64,000 nucleotides of DNA, taken from an uncultured Alistipes sp. (GTDB lineage Bacteria > Bacteroidota > Bacteroidia > Bacteroidales > Rikenellaceae). Position 1 is the stretch's first letter. Each line of letters begins with the position of its first letter. A program made the translations under genes and the position numbers. The notes beneath the pieces are model-generated. The model saw only the letters and a program-made list of their open reading frames with translations, was not told where the DNA came from and searched no databases. The stretch is taken from NCBI GenBank assembly GCA_910584485.1, contig CAJUAV010000006.1, positions 1-64,000 of the forward strand. The letters run 5' to 3'. Below, piece after piece: positions 15,367-23,901 of this stretch.

Positions 15367-17185
15367 AGACGGGGTATTGGATGGACATGTTCTTGATGCG
15401 CTGCACGAGCTCGGGGCGGCGGATCGTGTCCGTCAGGTAGAGCTCTTCGAGCAGCGAGGCGATCGGCAGCGCCGCGGCGGCGCCGAAGCCGCCGTTCTCG
15501 ACGTAGACCGAGAGGGCGATGCGCGGGCGATCCTTCGGGGCGAAGGTGAGGAAGGTCGAGTGGTCGCGGCCGCGGGGGTTCTGCGCCGTACCCGTCTTGC
15601 CGCAGACGTCGTACCCCTCCAGGTAGGCCGCGCGCGAGGTGCCGTCGACGTGCACGCCGCGCCACATGCCCTGCACGATCGTCTCGAAGTGGCGCGGATC
15701 GACCTTCGTGTAGTGCTTCTCATAGAAGCGGGCGTCGAGCGAGTCGCGGCCGCCGATGCTGCGGACGATGTGGGGGATGTAGTAGTAGCCGCGATTGGCG
15801 ATGATCGCCGCGAGGTTGGCCATCTGCAACGGGGTGCAGCCCAGCTCGCCCTGTCCGATCGAGAGCGAGAGGACCGTCAGGGCGTTCCACGCCCCGCGGT
15901 AGCGCTTGTCGTAAAATTCGCGGTCGGGGACGTAGCCGCTTCCCTCGTCCAGGAAGTCGGAGCCCAGCCGGCGGCCGAAGCCGAAGCTCAACACGTAGTC
16001 GCGCCACAGGTCGAAGCCGCTCTTGACGCCGCCGCGCTTCGGGTTTTCGAGGATGTCGCGGAAGACGTAGCAGAAATAGGCGTTGCACGAGGTGGAGATC
16101 GCGTAGCTCAAATCGATGGGCGAGGGGTGGGGGTGGCAGCCGACGTGCAGGCGCCCCAGCGTGTAGCCCAGGCGGCAGGGGTGGAGGTCCGACGGACGCA
16201 GCACCCCCTCCTGCAGGCCGATGAGCCCCTGCACCAGCTTGAAGGTCGACCCGGGGGGGTACTTGCCTTTCACGGCGCGGTTGAACATCGGGCGGCGCTT
16301 GTTGCCCAGCATCCGCATGTAGTTGTTGCCGCGGTCGCGGCCGACGAGCTCTTCGGGGTCGTACGTGGGCGACGAAACCATCATGAGGATCTCGCCCGTC
16401 GAGGGCTCGATCGCCACGGCGGCCCCCACCTTGCCGCGCATGAGCTCCTCGCCGAGCAGCTGGAGCCGCGCGTCAATCGTGCTGACGAGGTGGCGCCCCG
16501 GCTCGGGCAGCGTGTCGTAGACCCCCTCCATGTAGGAGCCCTTGATCGCGCCGTGCGTGTCGCGTTCGAGGATGCGGACCCCCTTGCGGCCGCGCAACAG
16601 CGGCTCGTAAGCCGACTCGACGCCGCCGATGCCCACGTAGTCGCCCGCCCGATAGGAGGGGTTGTGCTTCAGGTAGGCGGGCGAGGCTTCGCTCAAGTAG
16701 CCCAGCAGGTTGCCCCCGACGTTGAGCGGGTAGTGGCGCACGGTGCGGTAGACCGTGTAGAAGCCGCGGAAGTTCGCCGCGTCGAAGCGCAGCTTGTCCT
16801 CCTTCGAGACGTAGCTCGCCACCAGCACGGGCGCGCGCGGCGAGAGGCGTGCGTCGGAGAGCTTGCGGCGCAGCCGCTCGGGCGAGAGCCCCGCGATGTT
16901 GCACAGGCGCGCCGTGTCGAAGCCGCGCTTGTCCGTTTCGCGGTAGACGACCATCAGGTCGTAGCACTCGCGGTTCTGCGCCAGGTAGCGGCCGTGGCGG
17001 TCGAAGACCTCGCCGCGCGGCGGGTACTGCACCTCGCGGCGCATGACGTTCGAGCGGGCGAGCTCCTTGTAGCGCGCGTCGATGAGCTGGATGTAGGCCA
17101 CGCGGCCCGCGAGCAGGCCGAAGATAGCCAGCACGACCCATTGCAGCGTCTTGAGGCGACGGAAACCCTCTTCACGGTCGATCAT
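15356..17185 (-). CDS. mrdA: Penicillin-binding protein 2 (elongasome transpeptidase)
   Basis: Class B PBP of 609 residues that cross-links peptidoglycan in the elongasome with RodA. One N-terminal membrane helix is at about 14-33. A PBP dimerisation domain follows (YPPRGEVFDRHGRYLAQNRE near 54-73). The transpeptidase domain has the catalytic serine S313 in STFK, SxN as SCN near 370, and KTG within CGKTGTAQ near 535. Its ATG overlaps the mreD stop as ATGA at 17182-17185, and its 3' end overlaps rodA. A longer frame reaches upstream to 17611 but is antisense-like within mreD. Confidence 0.96.
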   Translation of the reverse strand: MIDREEGFRRLKTLQWVVLAIFGLLAGRVAYIQLIDARYKELARSNVMRREVQYPPRGEVFDRHGRYLAQNRECYDLMVVYRETDKRGFDTARLCNIAGLSPERLRRKLSDARLSPRAPVLVASYVSKEDKLRFDAANFRGFYTVYRTVRHYPLNVGGNLLGYLSEASPAYLKHNPSYRAGDYVGIGGVESAYEPLLRGRKGVRILERDTHGAIKGSYMEGVYDTLPEPGRHLVSTIDARLQLLGEELMRGKVGAAVAIEPSTGEILMMVSSPTYDPEELVGRDRGNNYMRMLGNKRRPMFNRAVKGKYPPGSTFKLVQGLIGLQEGVLRPSDLHPCRLGYTLGRLHVGCHPHPSPIDLSYAISTSCNAYFCYVFRDILENPKRGGVKSGFDLWRDYVLSFGFGRRLGSDFLDEGSGYVPDREFYDKRYRGAWNALTVLSLSIGQGELGCTPLQMANLAAIIANRGYYYIPHIVRSIGGRDSLDARFYEKHYTKVDPRHFETIVQGMWRGVHVDGTSRAAYLEGYDVCGKTGTAQNPRGRDHSTFLTFAPKDRPRIALSVYVENGGFGAAAALPIASLLEELYLTDTIRRPELVQRIKNMSIQYPVYDR

Positions 17186-17697
17186 ACGCGGAGGGCTTTG
17201 GCGGTGAGCAGCCGCTCGGCCAGGGCGATGACGCCGACCGTGACGGCGCCGCTCGCCGCGAGGCGCAGCGCCGTTTGCGGCAGCTGCTGCCACGAGAGGG
17301 CTTCGAGCAGGAAGAAGAGCAGGTGGTGCAGCCCCGTGAGCAGCACGAGGTAGATCCAGTAGACGCGGCGCCCCATGTGTTCGGGCGAGGGGATGCCCTC
17401 CTCGCGGTTGTCCTCGCGGTTCGAGACGAGGGCCACCAGGTTGCGGCGCAGGAAGGCGATCGGGAGGGTCGCGGCGACGTTCAGCCCCGCCGTGCCCATG
17501 GCGTAGTCGGCCGCGAGGCCGCACACGAGGCCGCAGCCGAGCAGGACGATCGGCCGCGTGTCGAGCGGCAGCAGCAGCACGGGGGCGATGTAGACGAGCG
17601 GGCTGCACCACGGCCCGAGGGGCAGGCGGTCGAAGAAGAAAACCTGCAGCAGGGTCGTCGCCAGGAAGAGGACGATATAGGGGAAGGTTCGATACAT
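17182..17697 (-). CDS. mreD: Rod shape-determining protein MreD
   Basis: Small integral membrane protein of 171 residues with five to six predicted helices (MYRTFPYIVLFLATTLLQVFFF..., VYIAPVLLLPL, IVLLGCGLVCGLAADY, a C-terminal pair). It links MreC to RodA/PBP2 in the elongasome. MreD proteins are poorly conserved; the call rests on size, hydrophobicity and its place between mreC and mrdA. It starts 13 bp after mreC. Confidence 0.9.
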   Translation of the reverse strand: MYRTFPYIVLFLATTLLQVFFFDRLPLGPWCSPLVYIAPVLLLPLDTRPIVLLGCGLVCGLAADYAMGTAGLNVAATLPIAFLRRNLVALVSNREDNREEGIPSPEHMGRRVYWIYLVLLTGLHHLLFFLLEALSWQQLPQTALRLAASGAVTVGVIALAERLLTAKALRV

Positions 17698-17710
17698 GGC
17701 GGGGCAGGGT

Positions 17711-18559
17711 TTACGATTCGAGGTCGCGGATCGCTTCGCCGTCTTGCAGCTGTTCGATCTCGTCGCGGTCGAGGTTGTCGATGACGACCAGGTTGCCGAG
17801 CTTCGTGAGGTCGGCCGCCAGCCGCACGCGCACGCGGTAGGCCATCTGCGCGTCGTTGTAGGTGAAGCTCTCGACCGTGCCGATCGTCATGCCCTTCGGA
17901 AAGTAGGGTTCGAAACCCGTCGTGAGGACGCGCGCGCCGACGGTCGGTTCGGCGTATTTGGGCAGTTCGTCGAGGATGACGTGGCGGGCGTCGCCCCCCT
18001 CCCAGTGGATCGAGCCGTAGTAGTCGGCCCCTTCGATCATGCCGCTGGCGCGGAAGGCGGTGTTGAGGATCGAGATGGCGACGGCGTAGCGCTCCGAGCA
18101 GTCGAGCAGGTAGCCCACGATCGCCCCCTCGGGGGTCGTGAGGGCCATGCCGCCCAGCAGCTCGTCGCCGCGGCCGCGGTCGATCGTCAGGTAGTTGCGG
18201 CGGCGGTTGGTGCTGTTGCCGACGACCGAGGCCACGACCATGCGGTACTTCGACGGGCCGAGCGCGGCGAGGGCGCGCTGCTGTCCCTCCCGTGCGGCGG
18301 CTTCCTCGTAGCGGGCCAGCTGCTCTTCGAGGGCGGCGACGCGCGCCGTGAGCCGGCGGTTTTCGCTCCCGAGGCGGAAGAAGCGGCCGATGCCCGTATA
18401 GAGCGCCTGCGCACCCCCCAGCGCCGCCGAGGCGTGCGCCAGCAGATGCGCCTCGGTGTAGGCGGTCGAGCGGGCGTAGCTGTTCAGGGCGAAGAGCTCG
18501 ATGAGGATGAAGAGGACCGCGACGTAGGTGCTGCGGATGAACTCGATCAGTTTGCGCAT
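17711..18559 (-). CDS. mreC: Rod shape-determining protein MreC
   Basis: Bitopic periplasmic scaffold of 282 residues. It has one N-terminal membrane helix at about 8-26, a coiled coil around 65-95 (ENRRLTARVAALEEQLARYEE), then the MreC beta-domains with NYLTIDRGRGDEL, GGMALTTPEGAIVGYLL and VLTTGFEPYFPKGMTIGTV. It organises PBP2/RodA around MreB filaments. mreB ends 49 bp upstream and mreD starts 13 bp downstream. Confidence 0.95.
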   Translation of the reverse strand: MRKLIEFIRSTYVAVLFILIELFALNSYARSTAYTEAHLLAHASAALGGAQALYTGIGRFFRLGSENRRLTARVAALEEQLARYEEAAAREGQQRALAALGPSKYRMVVASVVGNSTNRRRNYLTIDRGRGDELLGGMALTTPEGAIVGYLLDCSERYAVAISILNTAFRASGMIEGADYYGSIHWEGGDARHVILDELPKYAEPTVGARVLTTGFEPYFPKGMTIGTVESFTYNDAQMAYRVRVRLAADLTKLGNLVVIDNLDRDEIEQLQDGEAIRDLES

Positions 18560-18608
18560 GGCCTGAAGATGCGAATTGCGGGCTTCGGGGCTCGCAATTC
18601 GTCTCGGT

Positions 18609-19628
18609 TTATTTCATCAGGAACGAGAATCGGTTGATGTTTTTCAGGGCGATGCCCGTGCCGCGGACGATGGCGCGCAGCGGGTCTTCGGCGATGTGGA
18701 CCGGAATGCCCGTCTTTTCGTTCAGGCGTCGGTCGAGCCCCTTGATGAGGGCGCCGCCGCCCGCGAGGTAGATGCCGCTCTTGACGATGTCGGTGTAGAG
18801 CTCGGGGGGCATCGATTCGAGCACCTTCATCAGGGCGTCGTCGAGCTTGACGAGCGAGTTGTCGAGCGCGTAGGCGATTTCGCTGTACGAGAGCGAGACG
18901 GTCTGCGGCAGGGCGGTGAGCATGTTGGGGGCCGTCACGACGAAATCTTCGGGCTCCTCTTCGAGGTTGGGGATCGCGGCGCCGATCGAGCACTTGATCG
19001 CCTCGGCCGTGCGTTCGCCGATGCGGATGTTGTGCTGCTGGCGGACGTAGGCCTGGATGTCGGTCGTGAAGACGTCGCCCGCGACGTTGATCGACTCCGA
19101 GCAGACGATGCCGCCGAGCGAGATGCAGGCGATTTCGGAGGTGCCGCCGCCGATGTCGATCACCATGTGGCCCTCGGGGGCCTCGACGTCGAGCCCCGCA
19201 CCCAGTGCTGCGGCCATCGGCTCGTAGATCATGTAGACCTCGCGGCCGCCCGCGTGTTCGGCCGAGTCGCGCACGGCGCGGATCTCGACGTTGGTCGAAC
19301 CCGACGGAATGCAGATCACCATGCGCAGCGAGGGCGAGAAGAGGCTGCCCGAGGTCTTCACCTTCTTGATCAGGCTGCGCAGCATGAGCTCCGTGGCGTT
19401 GAAATCGGCGATCACGCCGTCCTTGAGCGGGCGGATCGTCTTGATGTTGGGGTTCGTGCGCTCGTGCATCTTCTGCGCCTGCTCGCCCACGGCGATCAGG
19501 TGGCCCGTATGGACGTCCACGGCTACGATCGACGGCTCGTCGACGACCACTTTGCCGTTATAGATAATCAGCGTGTTGGCCGTGCCGAGGTCGATCGCCA
19601 ACTCCTGTGTCAAAGAAAAAAGTCCCAT
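18609..19628 (-). CDS. mreB: Rod shape-determining protein MreB
   Basis: Actin-like ATPase that positions cell-wall synthesis. From the ATG at 19628 it has 339 residues, beginning MGLFSLTQELAIDLGTANTL with the phosphate-1 motif. IDIGGGTSEIACIS is phosphate-2, and GGGALIKGLDRRL the adenosine motif. An ATG at 19673 would add 15 basic residues (MKDKKLKSLERLFSG) and also follows the promoter; I prefer 19628 because MGLFS is the usual Bacteroidota beginning. First gene of the shape operon that runs to 11319. Confidence 0.95.
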   Translation of the reverse strand: MGLFSLTQELAIDLGTANTLIIYNGKVVVDEPSIVAVDVHTGHLIAVGEQAQKMHERTNPNIKTIRPLKDGVIADFNATELMLRSLIKKVKTSGSLFSPSLRMVICIPSGSTNVEIRAVRDSAEHAGGREVYMIYEPMAAALGAGLDVEAPEGHMVIDIGGGTSEIACISLGGIVCSESINVAGDVFTTDIQAYVRQQHNIRIGERTAEAIKCSIGAAIPNLEEEPEDFVVTAPNMLTALPQTVSLSYSEIAYALDNSLVKLDDALMKVLESMPPELYTDIVKSGIYLAGGGALIKGLDRRLNEKTGIPVHIAEDPLRAIVRGTGIALKNINRFSFLMK

Positions 19629-19737
19629 GCCTGAAAAAAGTCGTTCTAACGATTTTAACTTTTTGTCTTTCACGCCGCTGCCGTCGATTTTCGGGGCCTT
19701 TCGGGACCTTTTTCGGCGACCGTGCGGACAGACTTTG

Positions 19738-19745
19738 CAAAGTTA
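19738..19745 (-). promoter_or_regulatory. -7 promoter box TAACTTTG for the mre operon
   Basis: Minus-strand TAACTTTG matches TAnnTTTG, about 65-110 bp upstream of the two possible mreB starts. Likely promoter for mreB through the P-type ATPase gene. Confidence 0.65.
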
Positions 19746-19824
19746 AGAAAAAACCGCCGATTCACAGGCAAGTTTTGCGGGTAATTTTTTTGCTTTTTGC
19801 GCGGTGGGGAGCGGGGTACCTGAA

Positions 19825-20240
19825 CATGAGTCGCACGTAAGTGCGTGCAGATAGCAGCCGCCCCCTGGCGGAGGGCTGCAACTCGCACGCTCGTCGCAAG
19901 CCTCTCCGCTCGGCTGCGGGCGGTAGGTTCGATCCCGTCAGGGAGCGGCGGGCCGAAGTCTTGCAGGCTGCACCCGAGAAACGCATTCTCGCCGCAGCCG
20001 CACATACCAGGCGACGTCGAGCTCGACCTCACAGAGGTCGGCGGGCCGCAGCCTCCCGCTTGCGGAGGCCCGCAGTTTGGACAAACATGCGTGCTCCGCA
20101 GGCTTCGACCCGCGAAACGTTCGCGCTTCGGCGCGTGCCGTTCTGCCGCCGCCCCATGCGGCGGACGGCAAACTGTGCGTCGGAACGCTCGCTGCCGTCC
20201 TGCCGCCGTTGGCGAACGCTCCCTCCCGCGGGCCGACGCC
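19825..20240. repeat. Intergenic GC-rich hairpin modules (locus 4)
   Basis: One of the longest arrays. In order: CGCAC-GTAA-GTGCG, CAGCC...GGGCTG, a GATCCC-type module (imperfect here, GATCCCGTCAGGGAGC), then CGACCTC-ACA-GAGGTCG, the GCGGGCC hairpin with inner arms CCTCCCGC/GCGGAGG, TGCGTGCTCCGCAGGC, CGCGC-TTCG-GCGCG, and CCGCCGCCCCATGCGGCGG. It fills the gap between mreB and the nitronate monooxygenase gene. I see no gene in it. Confidence 0.75.
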
Positions 20241-20244
20241 CTCC

Positions 20245-21330
20245 TTATCGCTGTTGCAGCGAGGCGACCTTGCGGTCGAACTCCTCCTTGAGCGAGGCGA
20301 TCAGCTCGCGCACGCTGACGATCCGCTCCGTGCGCCAGGCGTTCGAGCCGCAGAAGGCGTAGCCCTGTTCGAGCTTGCCGCGGAACGCGTTGTAGAGGGC
20401 CAGCATGATGCAGTAGGGCGAGCGGGTGACGTCGCACGTGCGGATGCAGTGGAACGGGCATTTGCGCGGCCGCGTCAGCCCCTCCTTCACGCGGTCGAGG
20501 AACGTGTTGCGGATCGCCCGTCCGGGCATCCCCACGGGCGACTGGATGATTTCGATCGCCTCTTCGGTGGCGTCGAGGTAGGCCTGCTTGAAGGCGGGCG
20601 AGGCGTCGCACTCTTCGGTGGCGACGAAGCGCGTGCCCATCTGCACGCCGTCGGCGCCGAGCGCCGTGATGTCGTAGATGTCGGCCCCCGTGTAGATGCC
20701 GCCCGCCGCGATGACGGGGATGCGGCGTCCCTGCTCCCGTTCGATTTCGCGCACGGCGCTCACCACCTCGGGCACGATCTGTTCGAGCGTGCAGTTGTCG
20801 TCCGAGAGCTGTTCGCGCGAGAAGCCGAGGTGGCCGCCCGCCTTCGGTCCCTCGACCACCACGGCGTCGGGTACGTAGCCGTATTTGCCGATCCAGCTGC
20901 GGCAGATGAGGCGCAGCGCGCGGGCCGATGAGACGATCGGCGCCAGCTTCGTGCGCGCCCCCTCGGGCAGCAGCGAGGGGAGGTTGAGCGGCAGCCCTGC
21001 CCCCGAAAAGATGATGTCGGCCTTGGCGGCGACGGCCGTGCGGACGAGGTTGGCGAAGTCGTTCATGGCGACCATGATGTTGACCCCGATGATCCCCTTC
21101 GTCGCGGCGCGCGCGCGCCGCAGCTCCTCGGCCAGGCCGCGGCGCGAGGCCTCGTCGAAATCGTTCGAATACTCCTTATGGATGAGCCCCAGTCCGGCGG
21201 CCGAGATCACCCCGATGCCCCCTTCGTTGGCGACGGCGGCGGCCAGCCCCGAGAGGGAGATGCCCACGCCCATGCCTCCCTGCACGATGGGTACGCGTGC
21301 CTGAAGGTCTCCGATTTGCAATGCTTTCAT
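20245..21330 (-). CDS. Nitronate monooxygenase family flavoprotein
   Basis: A 361-residue FMN-dependent TIM-barrel protein of the NMO/2-nitropropane dioxygenase family, which also contains FabK-type enoyl-ACP reductases. Visible features: VPIVQGGMGVGISLSGLAAAV at the start, IGVISAAGLG, the internal DAVVVEGPKAGGHLG with the family histidine (near 170), IPVIAAGGIYTG and GADGVQMGTRFVATEE. A Cys-rich stretch near 310-330 (CPFHCIRTCDVTRSPYC) is an unusual addition that could bind metal. The substrate cannot be told from sequence. The start at 21330 sits behind a promoter box at 21383-21390. Confidence 0.88.
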   Translation of the reverse strand: MKALQIGDLQARVPIVQGGMGVGISLSGLAAAVANEGGIGVISAAGLGLIHKEYSNDFDEASRRGLAEELRRARAATKGIIGVNIMVAMNDFANLVRTAVAAKADIIFSGAGLPLNLPSLLPEGARTKLAPIVSSARALRLICRSWIGKYGYVPDAVVVEGPKAGGHLGFSREQLSDDNCTLEQIVPEVVSAVREIEREQGRRIPVIAAGGIYTGADIYDITALGADGVQMGTRFVATEECDASPAFKQAYLDATEEAIEIIQSPVGMPGRAIRNTFLDRVKEGLTRPRKCPFHCIRTCDVTRSPYCIMLALYNAFRGKLEQGYAFCGSNAWRTERIVSVRELIASLKEEFDRKVASLQQR

Positions 21331-21382
21331 GGTTGGAAAATTTGGATGGAAAAGACGCCGCCGCATCGACGGTCGCCGGATG

Positions 21383-21390
21383 CAAAAATA
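21383..21390 (-). promoter_or_regulatory. -7 promoter box TATTTTTG for the NMO gene
   Basis: Minus-strand TATTTTTG matches TAnnTTTG, about 53 bp upstream of the start. The rest of the 342-bp gap to yebC is GC-rich and shows no gene. Confidence 0.55.
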
Positions 21391-21628
21391 GGCGTTCGGG
21401 CCCTTTTCGGTGCGGGTGTGGGACGAAATTCGGCGCCGATGGGACGAAATTCGCTCTTCGGGTGCCCGTCTGCGGCAGAGCGGTGGCGCCGCGGCCGCGG
21501 GCTGCCTCCTCCTCCGCGGCGCCGCGCTCGGCCGCAGGGCCGTTTCGGGGCGGCGGCCCGCAGCGAAAAGAGCGGGTGCGGAGGGGGATTTTTCGGTGCG
21601 ATTGTTTCGTTTTTCCTTCCGAAGTTTA

Positions 21629-21636
21629 TATCTTTG
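21629..21636 (+). promoter_or_regulatory. -7 promoter box TATCTTTG for yebC
   Basis: Perfect TATCTTTG, 36 bp before the ATG, with T-rich sequence upstream where the -33 element should lie. Confidence 0.7.
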
Positions 21637-21672
21637 CGTCACGAACGAAAAAACAACGAAACAACATATTTT

Positions 21673-22398
21673 ATGGGAAGAGCATTTGAGTATCGCAAGG
21701 CGCGCAAAATGAAGCGCTGGGGACACATGGCCCGCGTCTTCACGAAGATCGGCAAGGAGATTGAAATCGCGGTGAAGGCCGGCGGTCCCGATCCGTCGGG
21801 CAACACGCGTCTGCGCATTCTGATCCAGAACGCCAAGGCGGAGAACATGCCCAAGGAGAATGTCGAGCGCGCCATCAAGCGTGCGACCGAGAAGGATGCC
21901 GCCGACTACAAGGAGGTGGTATACGAAGGCTATGGTGCTCACGGCATCGCGTTCCTCGTCGAGACGGCGACCGACAACACGAACCGTACGGTGGCCAACG
22001 TGCGCATGCACTTCAACAAGTGCGGCGGTACGCTCGGCAACAGCGGCTCGGTGGCCTTCATGTTCGAGCACAAGTGCGTCTTCAAGTTCCGCGCCGCGGA
22101 GGCCGACCCCGAGGAGCTCGAGCTCGAAATGATCGACCTGGGGGTCGACGAGTTCTACCCCGAGGAGGACGGCATCACGGTCTACGCCGCCTACGAGTCG
22201 TTCGGCGCCATTCAGAAGTGGCTCGACGACAAGGGATTCGAAATCGTATCGGGTGAGTCGGTCTACCTGCCGACCGACACGAAGGAGCTCGATGCCGAGG
22301 GGCGCGAGTCGATCGAAAAGCTCGTCGAGCGTCTCGAGGAGGACGACGACGTGACGAACGTCTACCACAACATGAAGGAGGTCGAGGAGGAGGAGTAA
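21673..22398 (+). CDS. yebC: YebC/PmpR family protein
   Basis: Cytoplasmic protein of 241 residues in the TACO1/YebC family. Members act as transcription regulators and, in more recent work, as factors that help ribosomes through difficult sequences. Hallmarks are MGRAFEYRKARKMKRWGHMARVF, the NTRLRILIQNAKAENMPKENVERAIKRA segment, EGYGAHGIAFLVE and NKCGGTLGNSGSVAFMF. The acidic C-terminus EVEEEE is typical of Bacteroidota forms. A GC-rich hairpin at 22426-22455 lies shortly after the stop. Confidence 0.94.
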   Translation: MGRAFEYRKARKMKRWGHMARVFTKIGKEIEIAVKAGGPDPSGNTRLRILIQNAKAENMPKENVERAIKRATEKDAADYKEVVYEGYGAHGIAFLVETATDNTNRTVANVRMHFNKCGGTLGNSGSVAFMFEHKCVFKFRAAEADPEELELEMIDLGVDEFYPEEDGITVYAAYESFGAIQKWLDDKGFEIVSGESVYLPTDTKELDAEGRESIEKLVERLEEDDDVTNVYHNMKEVEEEE

Positions 22399-22425
22399 TC
22401 CGCTCTTCTATGTCCGACGCTTTTG

Positions 22426-22458
22426 GCAGGCGGCCCTCGCGGAGGTGCCGCCTGCTTT
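22426..22458 (+). terminator. Hairpin downstream of yebC
   Basis: Perfect 9-bp stem GCAGGCGGC / GCCGCCTGC with a 12-nt loop and TTTCC after it, 28 bp beyond the yebC stop. Confidence 0.6.
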
Positions 22459-22649
22459 CCTCGAACGGGGGCGCCGCTTCTTCCGCGGGAACGGACGGCT
22501 TCGCTTCTGTCGGGCGGACGGTTCGGCGTGCAGTCCGCTTTCGCTGTGCCGTCCGCTTTCGCTGCGCCGCCCGCGTTTCGGGCGGGCTCCGAATCCCTCC
22601 GCAAGGGTTTATTTCGGGCGGACGTTGCCGTCGTTTCGCGAAAAAGGCG

Positions 22650-22657
22650 TACATTTG
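22650..22657 (+). promoter_or_regulatory. -7 promoter box TACATTTG next to the M16 start codon
   Basis: Matches TAnnTTTG. Its last base is only 5 bp before the ATG at 22663, so the predicted transcript would start at or within a base or two of the start codon. No second box was found nearer yebC. Confidence 0.55.
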
Positions 22658-22662
22658 TCGTT

Positions 22663-23901
22663 ATGATTCCCTACCGAACACGCATCCTGAAGAACGGGCT
22701 GCACGTGGTCGTCAACCGCGACCGCGTCTCGAAGCTCGCCGCCGTCAACCTGCTCTACAAGGTGGGTGCCCGCAACGAGGACCCCGAGCGGACGGGCTTC
22801 GCCCACCTCTTCGAGCACCTCATGTTCCGCGGCACGCGCGAGGTCCCCGTCTACGACCTGCCCGTGCAGATGGCCTCGGGCGAGGACAACGCCTTCACGA
22901 ACAACGACTACACCGATTTCTACCTGACACTCCCCGCGGCCAACGTCGAGACGGCGCTCTGGCTCGAAAGCGACCGCATGCAGGGGCTGTGCATCACCCC
23001 CGAGAAACTCGAAACGGAGCAGCGCGTGGTGATCGAGGAGTTCCGCCAGCGCTACCTGAACCAGCCTTACGGCGACCAGACGGCCCTGCTGCGGGCGCTG
23101 GCCTACCGCGAGCATCCCTACCGCTGGGTGACGATCGGCCGCTCGACGGAGCACGTCGCCTCGGCGACGCTCGACGATGTCGAACGCTTCTACCGCACCT
23201 TCTACCGTCCCTCGAACGCCGTGCTGTCGATTTCGGCCGACCTGGAGGAGGAGCGCATGCTCGACCTGGCCGAACGGTGGTTCGGCGAGCTGCGCGACAC
23301 CCCCTTTACGCCCGCACCGCTGCCCGTCGAACCGCCGCAGGAGGCGGCGCGCCGCGAGGTGGTCGAGCGCGACGTGCCCGCCACGACTCTCTCGATCGCC
23401 TACCACATGGGCGACCGCCTCTCGCCCGATTTCTACACGGGCGACCTCGTCTCGGATCTGCTCGCAGGAGGCGATTCGTCGCGCCTCTACCGCCGGCTGG
23501 TGATGGAGCAGCGGCTCTTCTCCTCGGTCAACGCCTACATCACGGGCGACGTCGATCCCGGGCTCTTCGTCCTGACGGGCCAGCTGCTGCCCGAGACCTC
23601 GGAGGAGCAGGCCGCCGAGGCGTTCGCCCGCGAAATCGAGCGGCTGCAAACCGAGACGGCGGAGGCGTACGAGCTCGAAAAGGTCAAGAACAAGTTCGAG
23701 GCGAACACCCTTTTCGGCGAAATCAACGTCATGAACAAGGCGATGAACCTCGGCTATTACGATTTCCTGGGCGATACGGCGCTCGTCAACCGCGAGGTCG
23801 AGGCCTACCGCGCGGTCGATGCCGAGCGCATCCGCGCCTTCAGCCGCCGCATCTTCCGTCCCGAAAACGGTTCCACCCTGATTTACCGAGCCCGCCGATG
23901 A
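22663..23901 (+). CDS. M16 family zinc metallopeptidase (catalytic subunit)
   Basis: Pitrilysin-type peptidase of 412 residues without a signal peptide, so probably cytoplasmic. The inverted zinc motif HxxEH is complete: H48, E51, H52 in HLFEHLMF. The distal Glu lies in the VVIEEFRQRYLNQPYGD region near 125. The C-terminal M16 half follows from about 170. Two-subunit M16 enzymes pair an active and an inactive half; the neighbour overlaps by 4 bp (ATGA) and lacks the motif, so the two products probably form a heterodimer. The start is fixed by the promoter box directly upstream. Confidence 0.92.
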   Translation: MIPYRTRILKNGLHVVVNRDRVSKLAAVNLLYKVGARNEDPERTGFAHLFEHLMFRGTREVPVYDLPVQMASGEDNAFTNNDYTDFYLTLPAANVETALWLESDRMQGLCITPEKLETEQRVVIEEFRQRYLNQPYGDQTALLRALAYREHPYRWVTIGRSTEHVASATLDDVERFYRTFYRPSNAVLSISADLEEERMLDLAERWFGELRDTPFTPAPLPVEPPQEAARREVVERDVPATTLSIAYHMGDRLSPDFYTGDLVSDLLAGGDSSRLYRRLVMEQRLFSSVNAYITGDVDPGLFVLTGQLLPETSEEQAAEAFAREIERLQTETAEAYELEKVKNKFEANTLFGEINVMNKAMNLGYYDFLGDTALVNREVEAYRAVDAERIRAFSRRIFRPENGSTLIYRARR

